This document shows positions 9,450 through 19,172 of a stretch of DNA of 64,000 nucleotides, one piece after another (position 1 is the first letter of the stretch; each line of letters opens with the position of its first letter). The stretch comes from Micromonospora sp. NBC_00421 (GTDB taxonomy: Bacteria > Actinomycetota > Actinomycetes > Mycobacteriales > Micromonosporaceae): NCBI RefSeq assembly GCF_036017915.1, contig NZ_CP107929.1:1798001-1862000 (forward strand), read 5' to 3'. The translations under genes were made by a program, and so were the position numbers. The notes beneath the pieces are model-generated. The model was not told where the DNA came from. It worked only from the letters and a program-made list of their open reading frames with translations, and searched no databases.

Positions 9450-11105
9450 ATGTGCCATCGCGTACGGCTGCCGCGGAACGGGGTGATCGTGAACCGGAGG
9501 TTCGTCGGGCTGTTGGTGCTGACCAGCGTGTCGCCGATGATCGAGGCCGCCGTGGTCGTCCTGCTGGGCTTCCGGGCAGCCGAGGCGCTCCCGCCGCAGG
9601 TCACCGCCGTCTGGCCGTACGACACCTACCACGATCTGCGCTGGCTCTACGTCTACCACCGGTCGTGGTGGGAGTTCGTGCTCTGGCTGTGTTACGTGTT
9701 GGTCGCCCGGGGCCTGTTCACCACCGGGCTGGTGGTGCTGGCCTGGCCGGCCGGGATGCGCAGGCCGTCGGTGTGGTGGCTGCTGCGGCGCAACGTCGGG
9801 CTCTCCGTGCTGGTCGGCGGTTTCGTCGCACCGTGGGCGGCGATCTCGGTGGCGGCGTCGGTGGTGGCGCTGTCCTGGGTGCTGCTGGCGTCGCTGCTGC
9901 CGATGTTCCTGCTCGCGCCGTTCCTGCAACGGGCTGGCGTGGTGGAGCACTGGTGGCGGGGGCTGCCGTCGATCTCACTGATCGGCTGGTCGCTGCTGAA
10001 CTTCGTGGTGCTCACCCTGGCCGGGGCGCTGTGCTGGAGGGTGCCCGGCTGGTGGACGGTGCCGGTGGCCGGCGCGGCGGGGGCATTGAACGGGCTGCTG
10101 TGGAACCGGACGATCCGGGCGGCACTGCTGCCGTCGCGGGTGCGCTGGGCCCGGGTGCCGGTGACTCCGCTGGCGGCCCTGCTGGCGTTCGCCGTACCGC
10201 TCGTCATCCCACCGCTGACGGATCTGGTGCCGGGCAACGAGCCGTGGATCAAGACGGCCGTGCTCGACCGGCCGCTGCCGTCCGAGGTCACGCACGCGGT
10301 GATCGTGCTCACCGGCTACGGCTCGGCCTACGGGGGCGAGCAGCCGGCCGACCCGCGGGTGCAACGCTTCTCCTACCGGGGGCTGGGCCCCGACGGCAGG
10401 CCGCTGGCATACCAGCCCCGGGACACCACGAAGTCGATGGCGGACAGCGTGCGGCTGCTCGGCCAGCAGGTGGAACGGCTGCACCGGCGTACCGGACGGC
10501 GGGTGGCGCTGATCGGGGAGAGCGAGGGGGCGATGGTGGCCCGCACCTACCTCGCCCGACGCCCCGATCCGGCGGTCGACGCCCTCGTGATGTTCAGTCC
10601 GTTGATCTTCGCCGGCCGGGCCTACTACCCGCCCCCGCACCACGACCAGGGGTGGGGGGTGGTCACGGGGTGGCAGTTGCGGGCCGTCTTCGCGCTGGCC
10701 GGCGTCGGCAGCGGGCCGGACGAGCCGTTCATCCGTTCGCTGCTCGACGACGCGCCGTTCTACCGTAACCAGCTGATGTGTCCCGTGCCGGGGGTCCGGA
10801 TGGTCGCCTTCCTGCCCACCGCGACGGCCACCGAGGCGCCCCCGGGCGAGTACACCCGGATTCCGGTGGTCCAGATTCCCGGGGTGCACGGCGCACTGTT
10901 GGACCGGCGGCTGCTCCAGCAGCGGCTGATCGACTTCCTCCTCGGTAAGCCGATCGCCCAGACCAGGGTCGAGTATCCGCTGCTCCAGAGCTTCGCCGCC
11001 GCCTGGCAGGCGCCGCCGCTGCCGATCGCGGCGAACCCGGCCTGGGCGGGCAACCGGCAGCCCGATCCGGCGTTCACCGGAAAGGTCTGCCTGCCGGCCC
11101 GGTGA
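9450..11105 (+). CDS. Multi-spanning membrane protein with C-terminal alpha/beta-hydrolase domain, 551 aa
   Basis: About seven to eight hydrophobic segments fill residues 15-270 (for example FVGLLVLTSVSPMIEAAVVV and GLFTTGLVVLAW). The C-terminal half has an alpha/beta-hydrolase look: HAVIVLTGYGSAYG, a nucleophile elbow GESEG at about residue 358 (VALIGESEGAMVARTYLARR), and a final IPGVHGALLDRRLLQQR that could supply the catalytic His. I do not recognise a named family; it may be a lipase/esterase or acyltransferase anchored in the membrane. GGTGGAG lies eight bases before the ATG at 9450, though a GTG at 9483 or 9489 could also be used. It appears monocistronic. Confidence 0.75.
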   Translation: MCHRVRLPRNGVIVNRRFVGLLVLTSVSPMIEAAVVVLLGFRAAEALPPQVTAVWPYDTYHDLRWLYVYHRSWWEFVLWLCYVLVARGLFTTGLVVLAWPAGMRRPSVWWLLRRNVGLSVLVGGFVAPWAAISVAASVVALSWVLLASLLPMFLLAPFLQRAGVVEHWWRGLPSISLIGWSLLNFVVLTLAGALCWRVPGWWTVPVAGAAGALNGLLWNRTIRAALLPSRVRWARVPVTPLAALLAFAVPLVIPPLTDLVPGNEPWIKTAVLDRPLPSEVTHAVIVLTGYGSAYGGEQPADPRVQRFSYRGLGPDGRPLAYQPRDTTKSMADSVRLLGQQVERLHRRTGRRVALIGESEGAMVARTYLARRPDPAVDALVMFSPLIFAGRAYYPPPHHDQGWGVVTGWQLRAVFALAGVGSGPDEPFIRSLLDDAPFYRNQLMCPVPGVRMVAFLPTATATEAPPGEYTRIPVVQIPGVHGALLDRRLLQQRLIDFLLGKPIAQTRVEYPLLQSFAAAWQAPPLPIAANPAWAGNRQPDPAFTGKVCLPAR

Positions 11106-11167
11106 CTGTCCGGACCGGCCCTGTCACCCCACCCGCCGACCCGCAGGCCGCGCGCCGGCCGCCGTGG

Positions 11168-12583
11168 TCAGCTCCACAGCAGTTGGACGACGACCAGCGC
11201 GGCGACCAGATCAGGGCCGCGCAGCACCTGACGGACCAGGTCGACCGGCATCATCGCGAAGGGGGTGTTGACCATCGCCCCGCCGTAGCGCATCGGTGGG
11301 CGGGTGCCGGCCCAGAAGGCGGCCGTCACGACCCCGGGCAGCAGCACCGCGTCGAGCGGGCCGGGGACCGACCGTAGGGCGGGCAGGGTGGCCAGGTACC
11401 ACAGCGTGGCCCCGACGCCCGGCAGGACCAGGTGCGTCAGTCGCAGCAGGATGTCGTTGCCGCCGAGGGACCGCCGCAGGCCCGGTGAACGGCTCACCGC
11501 GCGGAGCCCGCCGGTGAGCAGACCCGTCGCCAGGTACGCCAGGATCACGTGTGCCGGGCCCGCGGCCGACGGCAGCGCCACCGCGACGGCGTACATGGTC
11601 AGCAGCGCCCCGGCCCAGCCGACGAGGGCGCCCCGACGCCGGGACAACCGGCGTACCTCCGCCTGGAGCAGCACCGGGAACCGGCCACCGGGGCGGAACC
11701 GTCGGCCGCGCACCAGTCCGACCGCGCGCCACCGGCGGCTCTCCACCAGCGCGGCGAGCAGCGACGGATCCAGCAGCACGGCGGCGGTGGTGGCGGCGTT
11801 GGCGAACTGCGCCCCCGTGGTCAGCGCCGCCCGGTCCACCCGGGCGAGCTGCCGGTGCGCGCGGACGGTCGACGCCACCGCGACCGGCAGCAACGCCAGG
11901 CCGACGCCGGCGGTGAGCGGCACCGGTGGCAGCGGGAGGGACCACCCGACGGCGTGCCCGACCACCACCAGCACCGCGATCGCCGCACCGACGGCGGGCA
12001 GACCGACGGTGAGCAGTCCCGCCCAGCGGGGCGTGGCGCGGGCGCTCTGGGCGATGACGGCACACCCGGTCGCGGTGGCTCCGCAGGTGAGACCGGCCAA
12101 CGCCGACCAGCCCAGGTCGGCGGGGCGGTCGAGGCCACCGGCGAAAGCGGCCGCCACCGCCAGCAGGCCCGCCCCGGCGGTGACGCCGCCGACCAGCCCG
12201 CCGAACCGGGGGAGCAGCCACGCCCGGCGGTCCACCGGAGAGCTGACCAGCCAGGTCTGGGTAGCGGGGGTGACCAGCAGCGGTCCGATCAGCCGCAGCC
12301 CCCACCAGGCGAGTCCGGCCCCCGCCGTCACGGCGGCGACGGCGATCCAGTACCGGTCGCCCGGGTCGGTCCGGGTGACCTGTGGGGCCGCCAGGTGGTC
12401 GCGGATCGCGGCGACCGCGAACCAGCCGTACAGGGCGACGAACAGGACCACGACGTAGGCGTCGGTGAGCACCTCGCCGAGCGAACCGGGATGGTGCCGG
12501 CGGCGGGCCCGTCGCAGCCGGGCCCGCAGTTCCCGGGGTGCGGGTCCGACCACCGGCGGTGGGGAGGTCCTGGTCGACGTCAC
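11168..12583 (-). CDS. Multi-spanning membrane protein, ABC-transporter partner (DUF6297-like), 471 aa
   Basis: About ten or more hydrophobic segments without soluble domains. A basic N-terminal tail (LRARLRRARRRHH) precedes them. It begins one base after the stop of the ABC ATPase gene, so it almost certainly forms a complex with it. The charged motif WLVSSPVDRRAWLLPRF after the second membrane pair resembles the coupling region of ABC-2-like exporters of actinomycetes. The DUF6297 label is from memory of similar actinobacterial proteins and is tentative. Substrate unknown; drug or lipid export are possibilities only. Confidence 0.75.
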   Translation of the reverse strand: MTSTRTSPPPVVGPAPRELRARLRRARRRHHPGSLGEVLTDAYVVVLFVALYGWFAVAAIRDHLAAPQVTRTDPGDRYWIAVAAVTAGAGLAWWGLRLIGPLLVTPATQTWLVSSPVDRRAWLLPRFGGLVGGVTAGAGLLAVAAAFAGGLDRPADLGWSALAGLTCGATATGCAVIAQSARATPRWAGLLTVGLPAVGAAIAVLVVVGHAVGWSLPLPPVPLTAGVGLALLPVAVASTVRAHRQLARVDRAALTTGAQFANAATTAAVLLDPSLLAALVESRRWRAVGLVRGRRFRPGGRFPVLLQAEVRRLSRRRGALVGWAGALLTMYAVAVALPSAAGPAHVILAYLATGLLTGGLRAVSRSPGLRRSLGGNDILLRLTHLVLPGVGATLWYLATLPALRSVPGPLDAVLLPGVVTAAFWAGTRPPMRYGGAMVNTPFAMMPVDLVRQVLRGPDLVAALVVVQLLWS

Positions 12584-12584
12584 C

Positions 12585-13220
<636 letters not shown>

Positions 13221-13259
13221 GCGGGCCGATGGTGCCGCCGCCCTGGTCCGACGTAACGG

Positions 13260-14183
13260 TCAGCCCTTCACGGCACCGATCAGCACACCCTTGATGAAGT
13301 GCCGTTGGATGAACGGGTAGACCGCGACGATCGGGGCGACGGTGAGCACCACCACCGCCATCTTGATCGCCTCGGTCGGTGGCATCGTCACGCCGCTGCT
13401 GCCGCCGGAGGTGTGCGGGGCCTGGCCAGCCAGCAGGTAGCTCTGCAACACCCGCTGGATCGGGTACATGTCGTTTCGGTCCATGAACAGCAGCGCATCG
13501 AACCAGACGTTCCAGTAGCTCACCGCGTAGAACAGGCCGACCACGGCGATGACCGCCCGGGACAACGGCAGCACGATCCGCATCAGGGTACGGAAGTGAC
13601 TGGCCCCGTCGACCCGGGCGCTGTCCAGCAGCTCCTGCGGGATGGCCTGGAAGAATCCCCGCACCACCACCAGGTTGAACACGCTGATCGCCGGCGGCAG
13701 GATCAGCGCCCAGATGGTGTCCTTGAGGCCGAGCCCGGTCACCACCAGGTATTTCGGCACCAGCGGCGGGTAGACCAGGAACGGGACCAGGAAGTAGATC
13801 AGCAGCCAGCGGTAGCCGACCGAATGCGGCTGGGACAGCCCGTACGCGGCGAGCACCGTCACGGTCAGCGCCAGCGCGCTGCCGATGACGGTGACCAGCG
13901 TGCTGATCCACAACGCCCGGGTGACCGCCCCACCGGCGAAGATCGTTTCGTAGGCCGCGGTGTCGATGCCCCGGGGGATGACGACGATGCCGCCGGCCTC
14001 GGCGAGGGTCTCCCGGGAGGACAGGCTGGTCACCAGGATCACCCAGAGCGGGAAGAGCACGCTGAGCACGAGCAGGGTCAGGAAGGCGGCCTTGAGCCCC
14101 TGGCCGATCCGGGTCGGCGGTTCCTCCCACACGGGCCGACGGTCGCGCCCGGTGCGGGCCCGCAGTGCGACGGTCTCGGTCAT
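13260..14183 (-). CDS. Carbohydrate ABC transporter permease, LplC/MalG type, 307 aa
   Basis: Six predicted membrane helices with the EAA loop DSARVDGASHFRTLMRIVLP that contacts the ATPase. The ending FIQRHFIKGVLIGAVKG is the standard C-terminus of LplC/YtcP-like permeases of CUT1 transporters. The ATG overlaps the upstream permease stop by four bases (ATGA). It forms a heteromeric channel with the next permease and receives sugar from the lipoprotein encoded first in the operon. No ATPase gene is included. These systems normally share a general sugar ATPase (MsiK-like) encoded elsewhere. Confidence 0.95.
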   Translation of the reverse strand: MTETVALRARTGRDRRPVWEEPPTRIGQGLKAAFLTLLVLSVLFPLWVILVTSLSSRETLAEAGGIVVIPRGIDTAAYETIFAGGAVTRALWISTLVTVIGSALALTVTVLAAYGLSQPHSVGYRWLLIYFLVPFLVYPPLVPKYLVVTGLGLKDTIWALILPPAISVFNLVVVRGFFQAIPQELLDSARVDGASHFRTLMRIVLPLSRAVIAVVGLFYAVSYWNVWFDALLFMDRNDMYPIQRVLQSYLLAGQAPHTSGGSSGVTMPPTEAIKMAVVVLTVAPIVAVYPFIQRHFIKGVLIGAVKG

Positions 14184-15205
14184 TTCGAGTAGATCCCCCG
14201 TTCGCCGAGCAGGTGGGCGACCCGGTTGGCGGCCAGGATCAGGCCGAGCCCGATCGCGGCCTTGAACAGGCCGGCCGCCGCCCCGTAGCCGTAGTTCCCG
14301 GTGGCGATGGAGAAGTGGTAGACGAAGGTGTCGAGCACCTCGGCGGCCTGCCGGCCCACCGCCTCGCGTTGCAGCAGGAACTGTTCGAAGCCGACCGAGA
14401 GGGCGTCACCCAGCCGCAGGATGAGCAGCAGCACGATCACCGGGCGCAGACCGGGCAGGGTGATGTGCCACAGCCGCCGCCACCGGCCGGCGCCGTCGGC
14501 CGCCGCCGCCTCGTAGAGGCTGGTGTCGATGGTGGACAGCGCGGCGAGGAAGACGATGGTCCCCCAGCCGACGTCCTTCCAGACCGCCTCGGCGGTGACC
14601 AGGATGATGAAGGTGTCCGGGTTGGTCATCACGTTCCACGGCTGCATGCCGGCGTCGCGCATGGTCTGCGCGAGCAGGCCGGCGCCGCCGAGCATGGCGA
14701 CGAAGAAGCTGACCACCAGCACCCAGCTGAAGAAGTGCGGCAGGTAGACGACGGTCTGCACGAAGCCGCGCCACCGGCTGGAGAGCAGGTTGTGCAGCAT
14801 GATCGCCAGGAAGATCGGCAGCGGGAAGAAGAAGACCAGCTGGAACGCGGTGATCGCCAGGGTGTTGCGGAGCGCTTCCCAGAAGGCCGAGTCCTCGAAG
14901 AGCAGCTGGAACTGGCCGAAGCCGATCCAGTTGCTGCGCGCGAACGCCTGCAGGGGGTTGTCCCCGAGGTAGGGGTTGTAGTCCTGGAAGGCGATGACGT
15001 TGCCGAGGATCGGCAGGTAGCTGAAGACCAGCAGGACGAGGAAGCCGGGCGTCACCATGGCCAGCAGTTGCCAGTCCCGCCCGAGCCGGGCGCGCAGCGG
15101 CACCCGGCGCCGACGGGCGGGGCGCTGGCGGTGCCTCGCCCGGGTGGGGCCGTCGGGCCGGGTCCGGTCGGACCCGGCCACGACGGTGGTGTCGCGAGTG
15201 GTCAT
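14180..15205 (-). CDS. Carbohydrate ABC transporter permease, LplB type, 341 aa
   Basis: A long basic cytoplasmic N-terminus (about 45 residues, Arg-rich) is followed by six membrane helices. Family patterns are FSYLPILGNVIAFQDYNPYLG, HNLLSSRWRGFVQTVVYLPHFFSW and the EAA loop EAAAADGAGRWRRLWHITLP. The C-terminus LFKAAIGLGLILAANRVAHL is typical of LplB. The ATG at 15205 overlaps the stop of the solute-binding protein gene (ATGA). A longer frame exists upstream but lies inside the solute-binding protein gene and lacks a ribosome site. Confidence 0.95.
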   Translation of the reverse strand: MTTRDTTVVAGSDRTRPDGPTRARHRQRPARRRRVPLRARLGRDWQLLAMVTPGFLVLLVFSYLPILGNVIAFQDYNPYLGDNPLQAFARSNWIGFGQFQLLFEDSAFWEALRNTLAITAFQLVFFFPLPIFLAIMLHNLLSSRWRGFVQTVVYLPHFFSWVLVVSFFVAMLGGAGLLAQTMRDAGMQPWNVMTNPDTFIILVTAEAVWKDVGWGTIVFLAALSTIDTSLYEAAAADGAGRWRRLWHITLPGLRPVIVLLLILRLGDALSVGFEQFLLQREAVGRQAAEVLDTFVYHFSIATGNYGYGAAAGLFKAAIGLGLILAANRVAHLLGERGIYSK

Positions 15206-16881
15206 CGCCCGGCCTTGGGCAGCGACTTGGCGAGCAGTTCCCGTGCTTCCTCGCCCCCGTTGGCCTTCCACTCCTGCACGATGGCGTCGACGTCGGAGAG
15301 CGGCCGGCGGCCGCGCAGCACGTCGGTGAGCTTGTCCTCGGTGGGCACCTGGTTGGCCTTGTACGCGGCCGGCATCTCCAGCTTCACCCCGTCCCAGGGG
15401 TCCTTCTCCAGGTACTTCACCATATCGTTGGAGTAGGTCAGGAGGTCCGGCACGTAGTTCGGGGTCTCCGGGTACGGGCCGATGGTGGGGTTGCGACCGC
15501 TGATGAAGAAGTACTGGTTGGCGATCTCCTTGAACGCCAGGTCGGTCTTGACCGGCCCGTTCGGCGTGCTGGTGTGGTGCTTGCCCGCCACCCCGTAGTC
15601 ACGCAGCTGGGCCTCCTGCGAGCCCAGCGGCGCGGAGCACCAGTTCATGATCCGCAGCAGCTCCTCGACCCGCTCCTTGCCCAGCCCCTTCTTGACGAAG
15701 GTGAAGGAGATCGGTTCGTCGTCCCCCCAGACCAGCGGGTCGCCGCCGGTGGCGGAGAAGACCGGCACCGGCTGGATGTTGAGCTTGGGGTTGACCTTCT
15801 GGTGCTCGGCCTGGGCGCCCTGCCAGAAGCCCACGCCGTTGCGGGTGAAGACGATCGCGCCGTTCTTGGCGAACAGCTGGGCGCTGTCCGCACCTCTGGT
15901 GGCGATGATCTCGGGGTGGACCAGACCGTCCTTGTAGATCTTGGCCATCACCTCCAGGGCCTGCCGGTACTCCGGGGTCTCGTACTTGAACTCCGGGGTC
16001 CCGTCGGCCTTCAGCCGCCAGCCCTGCTTGGAGGCCGGCACCTTGTGGTACATCTGGATCATGTCGAAGACGTTGTCGAACGCCCACACCTTCTTGGCCG
16101 GGTCGGTGACCTGCTTGGCCACGGAGAGCAGGTCGTCGAGCGACGCCGGCACCGCCAGCCCCCGGGCGTCGAGCAGGTCCTTGCGGGTGAACAGCGCCCA
16201 GGGGAACGGCCCGTCGGTGGGGTTGGGCACGGCCACCAGCCGCTCGTTCCACAGCGAGTTGCGCCAGGCCCCGGTCGGGAACGAGGCAAGCATCGGGTAC
16301 GCGGCGGCCGCGTCGCCCTTGAGGTAGTCGGTGAGGTCCTCGAAGAGCACCTTGATCGCCTCGGAGAAGCGCGGGATCTTCTCCACTTCCCAGCCCGGTA
16401 CGCAGAGCAGGTCCGGGACGTCCCGGGCGCCGAGCATCGCGTTGAGCTTGTCGGCGTAGGTGTTGCCGTCCTGGATGGTGAAGCTGACAGGGGTGCCCAG
16501 CTCGGCGTTCACCGCCTGCAGGTAGGCGCTCTGGGTGACCCCGGGCGGGGCCGGTCCCCACGCCGGGGTCATCGCGGTGACCTGCTTGCCGCTGGTGCCG
16601 GGCCGTTCGGTGATCGCGTCGACAAGCGAGCTCGGGTACTTCGTGTAGCCGTCGGGCACCGGGCGGGTGCCGATGATGTCGGGCTTGATGCTCTGGGCCA
16701 GGTCCTTGTGCGTCGGCAGCAGGTCGGCGAAGGCGTCGAGGTTCTGCGCGGCGCCGGAGCCGGCCGGCTTCTCGGAACACCCGGCGAGCAGCGGGCCGCC
16801 GGCGACGGCGGCCGTGCCGAGGCCGACCAGGCCGAGGAAGTGTCGGCGCGAGGCTGTCGAGCCGGGTTTCTGGGGTGTCAT
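15202..16881 (-). CDS. Sugar ABC transporter solute-binding lipoprotein, LplA type, 559 aa
   Basis: The N-terminus has a twin-arginine motif SRRHFLGLVG and a lipobox LLAGC (Cys at about residue 35), so it is probably Tat-exported and lipid-anchored on the outer face of the membrane. The mature part matches large (about 500 residue) extracellular solute-binding proteins of the LplA/YtcQ group, which bind oligosaccharides such as those from pectin, xylan or glycosaminoglycans. It is first in a three-gene operon with two permeases. An imperfect inverted repeat resembling XylR/ROK operators lies about 50 bases upstream of the ATG and may respond to the imported sugar. Confidence 0.94.
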   Translation of the reverse strand: MTPQKPGSTASRRHFLGLVGLGTAAVAGGPLLAGCSEKPAGSGAAQNLDAFADLLPTHKDLAQSIKPDIIGTRPVPDGYTKYPSSLVDAITERPGTSGKQVTAMTPAWGPAPPGVTQSAYLQAVNAELGTPVSFTIQDGNTYADKLNAMLGARDVPDLLCVPGWEVEKIPRFSEAIKVLFEDLTDYLKGDAAAAYPMLASFPTGAWRNSLWNERLVAVPNPTDGPFPWALFTRKDLLDARGLAVPASLDDLLSVAKQVTDPAKKVWAFDNVFDMIQMYHKVPASKQGWRLKADGTPEFKYETPEYRQALEVMAKIYKDGLVHPEIIATRGADSAQLFAKNGAIVFTRNGVGFWQGAQAEHQKVNPKLNIQPVPVFSATGGDPLVWGDDEPISFTFVKKGLGKERVEELLRIMNWCSAPLGSQEAQLRDYGVAGKHHTSTPNGPVKTDLAFKEIANQYFFISGRNPTIGPYPETPNYVPDLLTYSNDMVKYLEKDPWDGVKLEMPAAYKANQVPTEDKLTDVLRGRRPLSDVDAIVQEWKANGGEEARELLAKSLPKAGR

Positions 16882-16932
16882 CGGTCCCCCTTCGAGAAGG
16901 GCTGGGAAGCGGATTCGCAGGCTGAGGTGCAG

Positions 16933-16959
16933 TAGTTGGTGTGGATGTTAAACAAACTA
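16933..16959 (-). promoter_or_regulatory. Candidate ROK/XylR-type operator upstream of the LplABC operon
   Basis: Imperfect inverted repeat TAGTTGGTGT-N7-AAACAAACTA (8 of 10 arm positions match). Read on the minus strand it gives TTAGTTTGTTTAAC, very close to the half-site of the Bacillus XylR operator (TTAGTTTGTTT). It is a marked AT-rich patch in a GC-rich context and sits just upstream of the solute-binding protein gene, where a repressor would act. No ROK regulator gene is in the window. Confidence 0.5.
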
Positions 16960-17145
16960 ATGGACGGCGGGAGATTCCGACAAGAGGCATCGATGCCCCG
17001 GCCTCGGTGGACCCGGTCCCGACCCGGCCGTCGAGTCGGCCGGGTACGTCCGGTGCCCCCGGACGTCGATGTCGGCCGGTGGTGACGGCGGGAACGGCGG
17101 CGCTGTCGACAGGCGGCCCCCCCGCCGGCTGCGTAGGCTGCCCGG

Positions 17146-17676
17146 ATGAGCGCACCGTCCCGCATCCTGGTCTACGGGGTGTACGGCGCGGGCAAGTCCA
17201 CCCTCGCGGCGGTGCTGGCCGACCGGCTGCGGCTGCCCTGGCACCCGGTCGACGACCTGCTGTGGCAGCCCGGCTGGGTCGAGGTGCCGGTCGCCCAGCA
17301 GCGCAGCCGGATCACGCAGATCTGCCGGGGAGAACGCTGGATCCTCGACGGGGCCTACCACGGGTGGCGGGATGTGCCGTTGGCCCGCGCGGACCTGGTC
17401 GTCGCCCTGGACTACCCGCGCTGGCGGTCCTTCGGGCGGCTGCTGCGTCGTACCCTCGGCCGGCTGGTGACGGGGGAGGAGATCTGCAACGGCAACCGCG
17501 AGTCACTGGGGAGCGTGCTGTCCCGGGAATCGATCCTGGTGTGGCACGTCAGCGCGTTCGGCCGGGCCCGGCGACGGATGCGGGCCTGGCAGGCGGATCC
17601 GTCCGGGCCGCCGGTGCTGCTGTTCCGGTCGCCGGCGGAACTGGACCGCTGGGTGGCCGCCCTGCCCCGGCGGTGA
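17146..17676 (+). CDS. P-loop kinase-like protein (adenylate kinase/FlaR-like), 176 aa
   Basis: Walker A motif YGAGKST at about residues 13-19, then PWHPVDDLLWQPGWVEV and ERWILDGAYHGW, the pattern of the adenylate-kinase-like 'topology modulation' (FlaR) family. LVVALDYPRWRSFGRLLRRTLGR is the lid-like region rich in Arg. The family is assumed to phosphorylate small molecules, but the substrates are unknown. It is transcribed divergently from the sugar transporter operon and ends at a strong hairpin shared with the convergent gene. Confidence 0.8.
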   Translation: MSAPSRILVYGVYGAGKSTLAAVLADRLRLPWHPVDDLLWQPGWVEVPVAQQRSRITQICRGERWILDGAYHGWRDVPLARADLVVALDYPRWRSFGRLLRRTLGRLVTGEEICNGNRESLGSVLSRESILVWHVSAFGRARRRMRAWQADPSGPPVLLFRSPAELDRWVAALPRR

Positions 17677-17677
17677 G

Positions 17678-17709
17678 CGGGCCGGGGCAGCCCCCTGCGC
17701 CCCGGCCCG
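17678..17709. terminator. Bidirectional hairpin terminator
   Basis: CGGGCCGGGGC and its exact complement GCCCCGGCCCG form an 11-bp stem with a 10-base loop. It sits between two convergent genes, right after the P-loop kinase stop. There is no U-tract, as is usual in high-GC actinomycetes. Confidence 0.7.
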
Positions 17710-18552
17710 TCACTGTCGTGGCGCAGGACCGTTGTCGACGAACCGGAACACCGTGTTCAGGGTGGCGTCGCCCAGCTCTTCGAGGATCAGCCCGCGCTGG
17801 TCGGAGTACTGGAGATAGGCGGAGTTGTTGCTGAGGGCATAGGTCTGCTGGCCGCCGTCCGAGCCGTGCGCGACGATCGAGAACAGTTGTCGCGGCTCGG
17901 CCGGCGAGCAGGTCGCCGCGACGACGGTGAGCGGGTCGGAGCCCGCCGCCCGGACCTGCCAGCAGGCCCGCTTCCCGTCCGCGTCCGGCTCGGCGGTGCG
18001 GACCAGGTAGTTGCCGGACTCCTGCGGCACGAACACGAACAGCCGACGACCCTCGTCGCCATCGACCTCACCGAGCCCCTCGTCGGCGAGCAGGGACACC
18101 ACGGATTCCACCGCCGAGGACCGGACGAGGACGAACTGGCGTTGGCCGAGCCGCAGCGGGTCGGTGGGCGACGAACTCCGGGGCGCACTGGGCGTGGCAC
18201 TGGGGGTGGCGCTGGGCGATCCGGACGTCGGTTCACCGGTGTCCGAGGTGTTCGGGGTCGGTTCGGCGGACGGGGTGCCCGGGGTCGGCCCGGCGGACGG
18301 GGAGCCCGACGTCGTCCCGTTCGGGCCGGCGGGCAGGGTGGTGTGTGGGGCCCCGGCAAGGCGGACCATGGTGACGCCGGCCCCCAGCGCGCCCACCAGG
18401 GCGACCCCCAGCGCGGCGCTCGCGACCTGTCGACGACGACGCCGGCTGTCGCCCCGACGACGGACCTCGGCGACGGCGGCGAGCCGACCGGTCTGTCGGG
18501 CGTGCTGGGCCAACCCGCGCAGGGCCTCGTCGAGCGTGTCGTCAGGCCCCAT
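17710..18552 (-). CDS. Membrane-anchored protein with Ser/Pro/Thr stalk and novel C-terminal domain, partner of SigE-like factor, 280 aa
   Basis: Layout: cytoplasmic basic N-terminus (residues 1-42, ending RRRRRQVA), one membrane helix (about 43-65), a stalk of Ser/Pro/Thr/Gly repeats (about 70-130), and an external domain (about 135-280). That domain is clearly related to the lipoprotein encoded at 19173-19793: both have R-Q-(F/Y), EVD-D-GR-LFV, CW-V, A-TC, PRQ-F, and end GLILEELGD-FRF-DNGPAP. Its start overlaps the sigma factor stop by 11 bases, the position normally held by an anti-sigma factor. It has no zinc finger; regulation of the sigma factor by the N-terminal tail is inference. Confidence 0.8.
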   Translation of the reverse strand: MGPDDTLDEALRGLAQHARQTGRLAAVAEVRRRGDSRRRRRQVASAALGVALVGALGAGVTMVRLAGAPHTTLPAGPNGTTSGSPSAGPTPGTPSAEPTPNTSDTGEPTSGSPSATPSATPSAPRSSSPTDPLRLGQRQFVLVRSSAVESVVSLLADEGLGEVDGDEGRRLFVFVPQESGNYLVRTAEPDADGKRACWQVRAAGSDPLTVVAATCSPAEPRQLFSIVAHGSDGGQQTYALSNNSAYLQYSDQRGLILEELGDATLNTVFRFVDNGPAPRQ

Positions 18553-19054
18553 GGCTCCTCCCGCCCGTCGTCTGATGTTCGTCCGCGGTCAGGTGCACGG
18601 CCAGGCCCCTGCGTCCCCGGGCCAGCCGGGTCTTGACGGTGTTCGGATTCGCCCGGGTCTCCACGGCGATCTCGGCCACGCTGAGGCCGACCAGATGATG
18701 CAGCACGATGGCCCGGCGCTGCTCGGCGGGGATCCGCCGCAACGCGTCGACAAGCACGACGTGGTCGACGGAGACCGAGTCGACCTGCTGCCCGGCCGCC
18801 TCCCGCCGGTGCGCCCGGACGCGGTTCACCGCCTTACGCCACGCGCTCACCGCGATCCGGTAGGCGACCTTGCGGACCCATGCCTCGGGGCTGTCGCACT
18901 CCCGCACGGTCGACCACCGTCCCCAGGCGCGGGCGTACGCCTCGGCCACCGCGTCCTCGGCCTCGGTACGGCTGCCGACCATCGCGTACACCTGCCCCAG
19001 CACCCGCTGAGCCGACGAGGCGTAGAAGGCGTCGAACTCCTCGGTGTCACGCAT
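18542..19054 (-). CDS. RNA polymerase sigma factor, SigE (ECF-like) family, 170 aa
   Basis: Region 2 at about residues 5-75 (FDAFYASSAQRVLGQVYAMV ... AEAYARAWGRW) and region 4 at about 110-160 (IPAEQRRAIVLHHLVGLSVAEIA, NPNTVKTRLARGR). This matches the actinobacterial SigE-like sub-family, which is abundant in Micromonosporaceae. The next gene overlaps by 11 bases and encodes a membrane protein that may sense outside signals for it. A 118-base gap separates it from the upstream lipoprotein gene on the same strand. Confidence 0.93.
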   Translation of the reverse strand: MRDTEEFDAFYASSAQRVLGQVYAMVGSRTEAEDAVAEAYARAWGRWSTVRECDSPEAWVRKVAYRIAVSAWRKAVNRVRAHRREAAGQQVDSVSVDHVVLVDALRRIPAEQRRAIVLHHLVGLSVAEIAVETRANPNTVKTRLARGRRGLAVHLTADEHQTTGGRSHGA

Positions 19055-19172
19055 CGATCAAACTCTCCACCCGACCGGTCACCGCTGATCCCACTCCACC
19101 GGGCCAGGGGGCCGCCCTGGCGCGGTCGGATCGGTCGGGGCCGTCCTCCCGTCCGATCCGACCGGCCTGCCG

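Noticed and set aside
8802..9950. Minus-strand open frame of about 380 codons across the dehydrogenase end and the next gene
   Set aside because: Antisense to a clear CBM2 and to membrane segments; no domain of its own.
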